A DNA stretch of 64,000 nt from an uncultured Pseudomonadota bacterium (GTDB lineage Bacteria > Pseudomonadota > Gammaproteobacteria > Methylococcales > Methylomonadaceae): assembly GCA_903848935.1 (NCBI GenBank), contig CAINHO010000001.1, positions 42,271 to 106,270 of the forward strand, written 5' to 3'. Under the pieces are notes generated by a model. The model saw nothing but the letters and a program-made list of their open reading frames with translations, had not been told where the DNA came from and made no database searches. Shown here one piece after another: positions 51,636 through 60,084 of this stretch; positions within the stretch are counted from its first letter, which is position 1; each line of letters starts with the position of its first letter. Both the position numbers and the translations under genes were made by a program.

Positions 51636-54099
51636 AAATCACGATATTGACCAATTTCCCCGCGACAACAATCACTTTTTTAACAGGCTGACCGTCGATA
51701 AATTTCAACACAGTGGCATCATTTAACGCCGCCGTTTCAATGTCCGCATTCGAGGTCGTTGCCGACACCGAAATTTTCCCACGCAATTTCCCGTTCACTT
51801 GCACCATCAAATCGAGCGAGTTTTGAACTAACGCACTTTCGTCAACCGTTAGCCATTTTTCAGAAACAATCGCGTTGTCGTGACCCAAGTCGCGCCACAA
51901 CTGGTCACAAATGTGCGGCACAATCGGCGACAACATCAATGTAATCGCTTCTAAAATTTCCTGACGAATGGCTTTGCTGTTATTCGCTTCGTCGGTAAAT
52001 TTCGCCAACGTGTTGAGCAATTCCATATTCGCTGCAATCGCGGTGTTAAAAATTGTCCGAACACCCATGTCGTGGCTGACTTTTTGAATCGTTTGATGTA
52101 AAAAGCGGCGCACACTTTGTTGTTCGTCGGTTAAATCGCCTTGAATGTTGAATTTCGCACCTTGCACTTGTTCCGAATGTAAAAACACTTGTCGCCACAA
52201 CCGTTTCAAAAAGCGCGACGCGCCTTCTACACCGTCAGCCGACCATTCCAATGATTGCTCTGGCGGGGCGGCAAACATGATGAATAAACGCACTGTGTCT
52301 GCGCCGTATTTTTCGATGAGTTCTTGCGGGTCAACGGTGTTGCCTTTGGATTTCGACATTTTACTGCCGTCTAATAACACCATGCCTTGCGTGAGTAATT
52401 TTTTAAACGGTTCATCACAAACCACCAAACCTTCGTCGCGCAATAATTTGGTATAAAAACGCGCATACAACAAATGCAAAATCGCGTGTTCAATACCACC
52501 GATGTAATGGTCTACAGGCAACCAATGTTTCGCACTTTCGCCAAGCATCGCATCGCTGGGCTGACTTGCAAAACGCGCGAAATACCACGACGATTCCATA
52601 AATGTGTCAAACGTATCGGTTTCACGTTTTGCCGCTTTGCCGCATTTTGGACAATCGACATGTGAAAAAGTTGGATGTGCAACGAGCGGCGATTGTGAAC
52701 CGTCTAAAATCACGTCGCGCGGCAATTGCACAGGCAAATCTTTATCAGGCACGGGAACTGTGCCGCAATCGTCGCAATAAATCACAGGAATCGGTGCGCC
52801 CCAATAACGTTGCCGTGAAACGCCCCAATCACGCAAACGGAAATTTACTTTGCGAACGCCTTTATTTTGCGCTTCTAAGGTTTCGGCGATTTTGACAAAG
52901 GCTTCTTGTGACGTTAAGCCGTCGAATGCGCCTGAGTTTTTCAATACGCCTTTTTGTGTGAAGGCTTGCTCGCTGCAATCGTCGTTTTCATCTTTTGCAG
53001 AAAAAATGACTTGTTTAATCGTAATGCCGTATTTTTTCGCAAATTCAAAATCACGTTGGTCATGCGCGGGAACTGACATTACCGCGCCTGTGCCGTAACT
53101 CATCAACACAAAATTCGCAATCCAAACGGGGACGCTTTTGCCTGTAATTGGATGAATGGCCGTAATACCTGACGCGATACCGCGTTTTTCCATGGTTTCC
53201 ATTGCCGCTTCGGAGGTTTCCATCGTTTTGCAATCTTCGATGAACGTGCGAATATCGGCATTTGTTTCAGCGGCTTTTAACGCGAGCGGATGTTCAGCGG
53301 CAACGGCTAAATACGTCACGCCCATTAACGTATCAGGGCGCGTGGTGTAAATTCGCACAGAATTTTCCTTTGGCACATCAAAATCCATTGGCACATCAAA
53401 ATCCATTTCCACACCTTCCGAACGCCCAATCCAATTCGCTTGCATGGTTTTAACTTGTTCTGGCCAGCCGTCGAGTGTTTCTAGTGAATCAAGTAATTCT
53501 TGTGCGTAATCGGTAATTTTCAAAAACCATTGCGCGATTTCTTTGCGTTCGACTTTGGTATCACAACGCCAGCAACAACCGTCGATGACTTGCTCATTCG
53601 CCAAAACGGTCATATCGTGCGGACACCAATTCACAGGTGCGGTTTTTTTATAAACCAAGCCTTTGTCCAACAGTTTTAAGAAAAACCATTGTTCCCACTT
53701 GTAATAATCAGGGTCACAAGTCGCAATTTCTCTGTCCCAATCGTAGGCAAAACCTAAACGTTTCAACTGGTCACGCATATAATCAATGTTGCTATAAGTC
53801 CAATCCGCAGGATGAACATTGTGTTGCATGGCGGCATTTTCAGCAGGCAACCCAAACGCATCCCAACCCATTGGCTGCAAAACATTTTTGCCGAGCATTC
53901 GTTGATAACGCGAAATCACATCGCCAATCGTATAATTACGGACGTGTCCCATGTGCAATCTGCCACTTGGATACGGGAACATCGACAGGCAATAGTATTT
54001 TTCTTGGTCAGGCTTTTCGGTGACGTTGAAAACGTTGGAATCTGTCCACGCTTGTTGGACGGTTTTTTCAATTTGTTGCGGTTGATAAATTTCTTGCAT
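51634..54099 (-). CDS. leuS: Leucyl-tRNA synthetase
   Basis: It charges tRNA-Leu. From the ATG at 54099 the protein is 821 aa and begins [18 protein letters not shown], the family N-terminus; the 45 further upstream codons do not match LeuRS. HMGH is at 49-52 and KMSKS at 580-584. The editing domain lies between ([26 protein letters not shown]). It is a little shorter than E. coli LeuRS (860 aa). A 6-residue duplication (MDFDVP twice) lies in the editing-domain approach. It is convergent with the CNB genes. Confidence 0.97.
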   Translation of the reverse strand: MQEIYQPQQIEKTVQQAWTDSNVFNVTEKPDQEKYYCLSMFPYPSGRLHMGHVRNYTIGDVISRYQRMLGKNVLQPMGWDAFGLPAENAAMQHNVHPADWTYSNIDYMRDQLKRLGFAYDWDREIATCDPDYYKWEQWFFLKLLDKGLVYKKTAPVNWCPHDMTVLANEQVIDGCCWRCDTKVERKEIAQWFLKITDYAQELLDSLETLDGWPEQVKTMQANWIGRSEGVEMDFDVPMDFDVPKENSVRIYTTRPDTLMGVTYLAVAAEHPLALKAAETNADIRTFIEDCKTMETSEAAMETMEKRGIASGITAIHPITGKSVPVWIANFVLMSYGTGAVMSVPAHDQRDFEFAKKYGITIKQVIFSAKDENDDCSEQAFTQKGVLKNSGAFDGLTSQEAFVKIAETLEAQNKGVRKVNFRLRDWGVSRQRYWGAPIPVIYCDDCGTVPVPDKDLPVQLPRDVILDGSQSPLVAHPTFSHVDCPKCGKAAKRETDTFDTFMESSWYFARFASQPSDAMLGESAKHWLPVDHYIGGIEHAILHLLYARFYTKLLRDEGLVVCDEPFKKLLTQGMVLLDGSKMSKSKGNTVDPQELIEKYGADTVRLFIMFAAPPEQSLEWSADGVEGASRFLKRLWRQVFLHSEQVQGAKFNIQGDLTDEQQSVRRFLHQTIQKVSHDMGVRTIFNTAIAANMELLNTLAKFTDEANNSKAIRQEILEAITLMLSPIVPHICDQLWRDLGHDNAIVSEKWLTVDESALVQNSLDLMVQVNGKLRGKISVSATTSNADIETAALNDATVLKFIDGQPVKKVIVVAGKLVNIVI
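53371..53406. repeat. 18-bp perfect tandem duplication inside leuS
   Basis: Units at 53371-53388 and 53389-53406 are identical and in frame, giving M-D-F-D-V-P twice. The frame of leuS is kept. Confidence 0.9.
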
Positions 54100-54166
54100 G
54101 GTTTCTACGTTAAAGTGAATCAAAAGACCGTAGAATACCGCACCGCCACTTAAATCTAAAGTCACT

Positions 54167-54694
54167 ATGAATATCAAAAACCATTGGTTCACAGACATAA
54201 CGCACGTTGCGTCGTCCAATTTTAATGACCGCATCGATGAAAATGATATTTCGTTGCTGGTGATTCACAGCATCAGTTTGCCGCCGAATGAATTTGGTGG
54301 CGATTACATTGCCGATTTATTTTGCAATCGTTTGAATCCAGACGTGCATCCGTATTTTGAAATCATTTACCAATTGGAAGTTTCAGCGCATATATTGATT
54401 CGACGAAATGGCGACAGCGTGCAGTTTGTACCGTTTAATAAACGCGCGTGGCACGCCGGAATTTCTAGTTTTCAAGGACGCGAAAACTGCAATGATTTTT
54501 CGATTGGGATTGAATTGGAAGGTTGCGAAACAATGGCTTACACGGAAGAACAATATAAAACGTTGAATGAGATGATTGTGATGTTACAAAAAACATATCC
54601 AAATTTGATGCACATCGAGGGTCATTCCGACATTGCACCAGAGCGCAAAACGGATCCTGGTGCGTCGTTTAATTGGTCGAAAGTTGGCGCGTAA
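54167..54694 (+). CDS. ampD: 1,6-anhydro-N-acetylmuramyl-L-alanine amidase AmpD
   Basis: It is a cytoplasmic zinc amidase that removes the peptide from anhydro-muropeptides during peptidoglycan recycling. The 175 aa protein has the zinc ligands H34 (LLVIHS) and the histidine of [14 protein letters not shown] with its aspartate. The AWHAG block and the N-terminus ([18 protein letters not shown]) are also AmpD-like. It is divergent from leuS. Together with AnmK it covers two steps of one pathway. Confidence 0.95.
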   Translation: MNIKNHWFTDITHVASSNFNDRIDENDISLLVIHSISLPPNEFGGDYIADLFCNRLNPDVHPYFEIIYQLEVSAHILIRRNGDSVQFVPFNKRAWHAGISSFQGRENCNDFSIGIELEGCETMAYTEEQYKTLNEMIVMLQKTYPNLMHIEGHSDIAPERKTDPGASFNWSKVGA

Positions 54695-54756
54695 AAATAA
54701 ACAAATAACAAAATAAATACGTTAAACCATACTGTTGTGTAATGATTCATTCCAGC

Positions 54757-54969
54757 TCACTCTTTACTGGAAAAAGATTCAATTAAAATTTGAGCAATCT
54801 GCATAGCTAGGGTGAATTGTTCTAAACTAAAACGCTCCCAAACATAAGAGGGCGTGAAAAAATCAGTTGTGGGAATAGGTGATGAAATAAGTTCTACCGC
54901 ATCAACGGCAGTGCGATTAACGCATTCCCCGACTTTGACAACATTATTCGCTGAACAGTGCAATTTCAT
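54757..54969 (-). CDS. Possible small protein of unknown function
   Basis: A 70-codon frame on the same strand as the next gene, overlapping its end by 26 bases. No ribosome binding site and no recognisable family. It could be a chance frame in the 249-base gap between ampD and the gene at 54944. That gap otherwise shows nothing. Confidence 0.25.
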   Translation of the reverse strand: MKLHCSANNVVKVGECVNRTAVDAVELISSPIPTTDFFTPSYVWERFSLEQFTLAMQIAQILIESFSSKE

Positions 54970-55459
54970 CGGCTTTGGTCACATCCAGTATTTGCTTGGC
55001 TTTGTAAATATCATCTTTGGTGCCGTGAGCAATCAACAGGAATTTTTCGGATTTAACTTCTGTCTCGTATTTAAGTACAGAATCTTTCGGGATACCAATA
55101 CTCATCAGAGCCGCCCCAATAGCTGTGATACCGCCAGTTAATACGGCACCTTCGAGAACCCCAGCTATCGCGGCAGCTAGTGGACCTAAGACAACGACAT
55201 GACCAATGACTGGCACAAAAATGAACAACGATCCAAAAAGAAGTCCCCACAAACCGCCCCAAAATGCGCCTAATTTGCCCCAGAATTTTATTCGATCGCC
55301 AGCGTTGTAATACCCGCACACTTGATCTTCGCTGTGAAAATCTTTGCCGATGATTGACAGTTTTTTCATGTCGAAACCGCTTTTTTGAAGCTGCTTCACC
55401 GCATCTTCTGCTGCATGATGGCTCAGGTAGACGGCAATAACAGATTGATTGGTAGTCAT
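54944..55459 (-). CDS. Glycine-rich membrane stress-type protein
   Basis: From the ATG at 55459 the protein is 171 aa. Its N-terminal alpha/beta domain (SVIAVYLSHHAAEDAVKQL, then LSIIGKD) resembles general-stress-protein-17M/YflT-like domains. A glycine-rich hydrophobic part follows (about 58-115), likely two membrane helices or a glycine-zipper. A C-terminal alpha/beta domain comes last (KFLLIAHG, IYKAKQIL). It resembles low-complexity membrane stress proteins seen near sigma-factor regulons. The function is unknown. A GTG codon nine bases earlier is an alternative start. Confidence 0.75.
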   Translation of the reverse strand: MTTNQSVIAVYLSHHAAEDAVKQLQKSGFDMKKLSIIGKDFHSEDQVCGYYNAGDRIKFWGKLGAFWGGLWGLLFGSLFIFVPVIGHVVVLGPLAAAIAGVLEGAVLTGGITAIGAALMSIGIPKDSVLKYETEVKSEKFLLIAHGTKDDIYKAKQILDVTKADEIALFSE

Positions 55460-55631
55460 AATTTTCACTCGCTTTATAATTTCGATGTTTGGAATGTTCC
55501 GAGTTCATGTTAATCAGTAAAGTAGCATCCAACAACCAAGCTGCACTTGCCATATCAACCATGACACAGGTATTGTTGATTAGCTCTTTCAAAGTCCTTG
55601 AAATTGCAACGTGTAGGGGTTTATTTTAGAG

Positions 55632-56684
55632 CTATGCAGTAGGTTTACATTGGCGCGTAATCGCCCACAAAATATGTTCTCGAACCAATTCCGAATCAAT
55701 CGTCAAACGGGCATTCAAAGCATTCAAAACTTGCTCGTTTTTAGGCGCATTCCCTAATGCCACAGCAATGTTTCGCAACCAGCGTTCATGTCCAATTCTA
55801 CGAATCGCTGAACCTTCGGTTTTGGTCAAAAACTCCGTTTCTGTCCACGCGAAAACGTCTAACAATTCCTGTACATTCAAGCGATGGCGCGGATGAAAAT
55901 CTGGCTCGTTGGTCAGATTTGCAAACCGATTCCACGGACAAATCAATTGGCAATCATCACAACCGTAAATCCGATTACCAATGAGTGGACGGAATTCTTC
56001 TGGAATTGTGCTGTGCAATTCAATCGTTAAATACGACACGCATCGCCGCGCATCCACTTGATACGGGGCAACAATCGCTTGTGTTGGACAAACCGTTAAA
56101 CACGCGCTGCATTCGCCACAATGTGAAGTCGCTGGCGCGTCGCTCGGCAAATCTAAATCGGTATAAATTTCACCTAAAAAAAACCAGGATCCGGCTTTGC
56201 GGTTAATCACGTTCGAGTGCTTGCCAATCCAACCCAAACCCGCTTTTTCAGCAATCGCTTTTTCTAAAACTGGCGCACTGTCTACGAAAGCACGATAACC
56301 AAAGTTGCCAATTTCGGTTTGAATTTTGTCAGCGAGTTTTTGCAGCCGTTGGCGCATGAGTTTGTGATAATCACGTCCGAGCGCGTAACGTGAAATGTAA
56401 GCGGCGTTTTTTGATGTGAGGATTTTTTGGAGTTCGTTACGATTTTCGGGCAAATAATCTAGCCGCACTGAAATAATGCTTTTGGTATTTTCGTGAAGGA
56501 GGGCAGGGCGGCTACGTTTCAAACCGTGCTTTGCCATGTAATCGAGTTCTCCGTGAAAATCGTTGGCTAACCACGTTTGCAAACGTGCTTCGGCTTGCGA
56601 CAAATCAGTATCGGTAATACCGACTTGTTGAAAGCCAAGTTCTAAGCCCCAGTTTTTTATTTTTTCGACGAGTGTTTTTGGCAT
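55632..56684 (-). CDS. queG: Epoxyqueuosine reductase
   Basis: It is a cobalamin-dependent iron-sulfur enzyme that reduces epoxyqueuosine to queuosine in tRNA. From the ATG at 56684 it is 350 aa. Two [4Fe-4S] clusters are evident from CGECSACLTVCPTQ and CDDCQLICPWN. The N-terminal part has the corrinoid-binding DUF1730 features (ISRYALGRDYH, FVDSAPVLEKAIAEKAGLGWIG). A C-terminal HEAT-like helical tail follows. The TTG at 56699 is a less likely start. Its need for cobalamin fits the adenosyltransferase at 3300. Confidence 0.95.
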   Translation of the reverse strand: MPKTLVEKIKNWGLELGFQQVGITDTDLSQAEARLQTWLANDFHGELDYMAKHGLKRSRPALLHENTKSIISVRLDYLPENRNELQKILTSKNAAYISRYALGRDYHKLMRQRLQKLADKIQTEIGNFGYRAFVDSAPVLEKAIAEKAGLGWIGKHSNVINRKAGSWFFLGEIYTDLDLPSDAPATSHCGECSACLTVCPTQAIVAPYQVDARRCVSYLTIELHSTIPEEFRPLIGNRIYGCDDCQLICPWNRFANLTNEPDFHPRHRLNVQELLDVFAWTETEFLTKTEGSAIRRIGHERWLRNIAVALGNAPKNEQVLNALNARLTIDSELVREHILWAITRQCKPTA

Positions 56685-56793
56685 TCTAAATCGCTTCAAC
56701 GCCCGTCAAGATTTCTATCTTTCAAAATGTCCGCCTTGTTATGTCTGTTACCATCGGCATGTGTTGCCTCTAAATCAACCGACAGACAATGAT

Positions 56794-57147
56794 TTAGTGA
56801 TGCGGTGTTGCCTTACGAGATGACTTGGCTTTTTTGTCTGCAGCAGCAGGCGTAGCTGACGTAGCGATTTTCGGTTCTTGCGCCATTTTCCCTTCAATAT
56901 ATTCGCTTTTACTCATCGTTTTAGGCTGCACTTGTATCGGTGGGTTATAGGCTCTGGTAAATTGCCGCGAAAAGATATTGTCTACCGTCAACACCGGAAT
57001 CAGCAAAATCACTAACACCGCAATCGCTACAAATGCAGGATTCATAATGGTTGAAAGCCAATACGCCATCAAGCCGCCAATTAACAAGCGGGTGAAACTT
57101 GGCATTTTAACCAGTTTCACTTTTTTTACTTTGTCATCCGCCATCAT
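56794..57147 (-). CDS. Small membrane protein of unknown function
   Basis: The 117 aa protein has a Lys-rich start and two adjoining hydrophobic helices (about 18-35 and 36-56). A basic, Ala/Pro/Lys-rich tail that should be disordered follows. AGGAG precedes the ATG by five bases; a second ATG follows at once. It begins 11 bases after the SppA-type peptidase gene, so the two are co-transcribed. A partner or regulator of the peptidase is possible. Confidence 0.75.
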   Translation of the reverse strand: MMADDKVKKVKLVKMPSFTRLLIGGLMAYWLSTIMNPAFVAIAVLVILLIPVLTVDNIFSRQFTRAYNPPIQVQPKTMSKSEYIEGKMAQEPKIATSATPAAADKKAKSSRKATPHH

Positions 57148-57158
57148 TTTCTCCTGAA

Positions 57159-58106
57159 TTAACGCAACGCTATGGGTTGTAAAAAACTGCTCAAAGCGTG
57201 TCCAAATGACGCGCCGAAACGACCGGCAATTCTGTCCATTAAATGTGCTTGCGGCGTGAAATTCACTTCCTCTTCGGCACCAATTACGTTTTTAGCAATT
57301 TCGTGTTGCGTGGCAAATTCATCAACCAAGCCGATTTTTACCGCTTCTTCACCCGACCAAACCAACCCTGAAAACATATCGGGCGATTCTTTTAAACGTG
57401 TACCGCGTCCGATTCTCACCGCTGAAATAAATTGTTGATGTACTTGATTTAACAGGCTTTGCATATAAATCGTTTCGTTTTCTTTGCGTGGCGTGAACGG
57501 ATCGAGCATCGCTTTATGTGAACCGGCGGTAAGCAAACGACGTTCAACGCCCAACTTTTGCATCACATCGACAAAGCCAAAACCATCCATTAACACGCCA
57601 ATTGAACCCACTAAACTCGCAGGATTAGCAAAAATTTTATCGCTTGCGGAGGCAATGTAATAACAACCCGAAGCACACATATCGCTCACGACGGTGTAAA
57701 TCGGCATCGTCGGATGTTCTTTTTTAATGCGGCGAATTTCGTCATAAACGTAAGCGGATTGCACTGGACTTCCACCTGGTGAATTCGCGTGCAGAATAAT
57801 ACCTTTCGTGTGTTTATCTTCAACGGCATCGCGCAATCCTTCGATAATTGAATCGGCATTGGCATCTTTGTCTTCGCCGATTTGTCCCATTAAATCAATA
57901 ATTGCGGTGTGTCCGTCACCTTTTGAAGCGTGGTGATCGCCTAATTTTGGATAAACCGCGACACCAAAAATGGCAAATAAATAAACAAATAATAGGCTTT
58001 TAAAAGCAATTCCCCAACGACGCGTGCGGGTTTGTTCAGTGATGGCGGCGAGTGCGACTTTTTCAATTAAATCGCGTTCCCAGCCGGAATTAGGTTGATG
58101 TTCCAT
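57159..58106 (-). CDS. SppA-type signal peptide peptidase (S49 family)
   Basis: It is a membrane-anchored serine peptidase that degrades cleaved signal peptides or other membrane peptides. The 315 aa protein has one N-terminal membrane helix (about 35-53) and a single S49 domain. The catalytic pair is S146 (CASGCYY) with K198 (GSHKAML). The ANSPGG loop is also present. It matches the short, single-domain form rather than the long E. coli SppA. The order is peptidase then small membrane protein, and a long hairpin lies upstream. Confidence 0.92.
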   Translation of the reverse strand: MEHQPNSGWERDLIEKVALAAITEQTRTRRWGIAFKSLLFVYLFAIFGVAVYPKLGDHHASKGDGHTAIIDLMGQIGEDKDANADSIIEGLRDAVEDKHTKGIILHANSPGGSPVQSAYVYDEIRRIKKEHPTMPIYTVVSDMCASGCYYIASASDKIFANPASLVGSIGVLMDGFGFVDVMQKLGVERRLLTAGSHKAMLDPFTPRKENETIYMQSLLNQVHQQFISAVRIGRGTRLKESPDMFSGLVWSGEEAVKIGLVDEFATQHEIAKNVIGAEEEVNFTPQAHLMDRIAGRFGASFGHALSSFLQPIALR

Positions 58107-58153
58107 AATGTTTTAACCGTGTGTATATAAAAATATGAGATTGCATAAATGCG

Positions 58154-58186
58154 AAAGCCCCGTGAAATCCAATTTCACGGGGCTTT
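58154..58186. terminator. 15-bp perfect hairpin between the CheC-like gene and sppA
   Basis: Arms 58154-58168 and 58172-58186 with a 3-base loop. On either strand the stem ends in only three or four T's. It probably ends the CheY-CheC-like transcript on the minus strand. Confidence 0.65.
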
Positions 58187-58298
58187 TATGAAATGAAATT
58201 GAACATAACTTAATCACTCAAACTGACCAAAAGACCTGCGTAAAAAATTGTGATTATTGAAATTCATGACATATCTGCATAATTATTGATTTCGTTGA

Positions 58299-58880
58299 TC
58301 ACGTTACGTTTCCGAGTGACAATGAATTCAACAAGAAAAACAGTTTGCTTTGCGTCGGCACGCCTTCAATTACAAAATCAACATGCGATGCTAAAACGAA
58401 GTCTTGGAAGGACGCATTTTTGATTTGTTCAGCGATTTCTGCGCCCGATTTAATAACGTAAATCGGCAATGAACTTTCAATCGAAATGTGCAGCATATCG
58501 GTAATCGACGCTAAACAGGCATTGATCATGATATTGCCCAATTCGCACATGGCTTCGCTTTCAAATTCACGCACCATGTTGATGTCGAGTGTCGTCCCCA
58601 TCATTTTTCGTACGATGCGTAGTGCGTTTTCTTCGGGAAACAACAGCATCACTTCGGCATTCAATGCGCCTGTAAATTCCTGCGTAACGATACCGAATGT
58701 TTCAGCATTTAAACGTAACGATGAAATGCTTACGTCTTTCAGTTGAATCAATTCAACGTTCGGCGCGGAAAACTGTATCGATTCGCCAATGACTTCACTT
58801 AAACCTTGAGCGGCACGTCCTGTGCCTATATTGATAATTTCGCCCAGCGTATCAAAATGAAGTTCATTCAAGATTTTCAT
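58299..58880 (-). CDS. CheC/CheX-like phosphatase
   Basis: The 193 aa protein has the CheC fold: FDTLGEIINIGTGRAAQGLSE near the N-terminus, and the second conserved helix SEAMCELGNIMINACLAS. The Glu and Asn in the latter match the catalytic residues that dephosphorylate CheY-P. It starts three bases after the CheY-like gene, so the pair is coupled. No receptor, CheA or flagellar gene is in the window. It may terminate signalling by its neighbour or by a distant response regulator. Confidence 0.88.
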   Translation of the reverse strand: MKILNELHFDTLGEIINIGTGRAAQGLSEVIGESIQFSAPNVELIQLKDVSISSLRLNAETFGIVTQEFTGALNAEVMLLFPEENALRIVRKMMGTTLDINMVREFESEAMCELGNIMINACLASITDMLHISIESSLPIYVIKSGAEIAEQIKNASFQDFVLASHVDFVIEGVPTQSKLFFLLNSLSLGNVT

Positions 58881-58883
58881 TTT

Positions 58884-59246
58884 TTAGCCTGCGAAGTAAT
58901 CGAGAGCTTGACCGATTGATGTTTCAGTTACCGGTTTTGACACCAAAATTGTCCCTAAAGCACGGGCTTGTTCTTGGTAAGTTTCTTGTACGTTCGCAGA
59001 GAAAATGACGAGGCGAATACCAGGATGTCTTTCTAAAATTATTTTCGCCGCGTCGGTTCCCAACATACCAGGCATATTGATGTCCATCGTGCAGTAATCA
59101 GGTTGTTCAGCGTCAATCGCCGCAATGGCATCTTCACCAGTAGCGGCTTCACTGATAATCCAAGTAGGTTGTTTCGCGCTAATGTGTTGACGAATAAACA
59201 TTCTTGAAATCTTGCTATCATCAACAACTAATACGGTTTTAGACAT
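58884..59246 (-). CDS. CheY-like single-domain response regulator
   Basis: The 120 aa receiver has the acidic pair D9/D10 and the phospho-acceptor D55 (TMDINMPG). The switch Ser in VIFSAN and the lysine in LVSKP complete the site. It has no output domain. It forms an operon with a CheC-like phosphatase, an arrangement suited to adaptation or c-di-GMP-linked control. The cognate kinase is not here. Confidence 0.93.
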   Translation of the reverse strand: MSKTVLVVDDSKISRMFIRQHISAKQPTWIISEAATGEDAIAAIDAEQPDYCTMDINMPGMLGTDAAKIILERHPGIRLVIFSANVQETYQEQARALGTILVSKPVTETSIGQALDYFAG

Positions 59247-59297
59247 AAATTACTCTCTTGAAATTAAAAAGGTTGAGGTTGAAAATTGGGCAAATTA

Positions 59298-60065
59298 TCA
59301 CATAAGTGGCAATAATTGGTTAAGCATTTTTCCATTGGTGACTAGAATTTGCTTGGGAAAAATCCCCGTATTGCCTTGGAAATCTGTGACGGTTGCGCCG
59401 GCTTCTTGTGCGATTAAAACCCCAGCGGCGACATCGTATAAATTCAACTCTTGTTCCCAAAACGCATCGAGTTGACCATCGGCAACTAAACAAATATCCA
59501 TTGCTGCTGATCCCAAACGCCGTTGACCTGTTGTTGCTTGGGCGATACGACAAAAACGCTCTAAATTGTTATTTTCTAAATACGACCGTAAACACGCAAA
59601 ACCAGTTCCAATCATTGCTTCGTCTAAATTTTCTAAATCAGAAACCCGAATCGGTTTGCCATTGCGCCACGCACCTTCGCTTTTCGCCGCGCAATAATAA
59701 TCGTCTAAAGCGGGCGCAAATACCGCACCGAAAACAATTTCTCCGTCGATTTCTAATGCAACGCTGATTGACCAATAATACTGTCCACGCGAAAACGAAT
59801 GCGTGCCGTCAATCGGATCGACAATCCAACGATTGGTTTGATTTTCAGATTGTCCACCTTCTTCGCCCCAAAATCCGTATTGTGGGTAATGTTCACGCAG
59901 TTGGATTTGTAAAAAGGCTTCAACGGCTAAATCAGCGGCGGTGACAAAATCACGCGGACTTTTTTTATCGACGTTTAAATGCTTCAAATCACGGAAATGT
60001 GTCAACGAAATGTCACCTGCGTCACGAATAACACGTTCTAAAAGGGGTAATGAAATAGTTGTCAT
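59298..60065 (-). CDS. Inositol-monophosphatase-family phosphatase (SuhB/HisN-like)
   Basis: The 255 aa protein has the Mg2+ sites GEEGG (67-71) and DPIDGT (83-88). The third motif is LYDVAAG, with Tyr where most members have Trp. Candidates are SuhB-type inositol phosphatase, HisN-type histidinol phosphatase or CysQ-like nucleotidase. The sequence looks closest to histidinol/inositol phosphatases. It lies 19 bases after glnE on the same strand. Confidence 0.88.
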   Translation of the reverse strand: MTTISLPLLERVIRDAGDISLTHFRDLKHLNVDKKSPRDFVTAADLAVEAFLQIQLREHYPQYGFWGEEGGQSENQTNRWIVDPIDGTHSFSRGQYYWSISVALEIDGEIVFGAVFAPALDDYYCAAKSEGAWRNGKPIRVSDLENLDEAMIGTGFACLRSYLENNNLERFCRIAQATTGQRRLGSAAMDICLVADGQLDAFWEQELNLYDVAAGVLIAQEAGATVTDFQGNTGIFPKQILVTNGKMLNQLLPLM

Positions 60066-60084
60066 AGGTTTTAAGTTTGGATGA

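Noticed and set aside
55071..55592. 173-codon minus-strand frame overlapping the glycine-rich membrane protein
   Set aside because: It is a different frame over the same DNA, Arg/Cys/Ser-rich, without a ribosome binding site. The overlapping frame has domain-like sequence.
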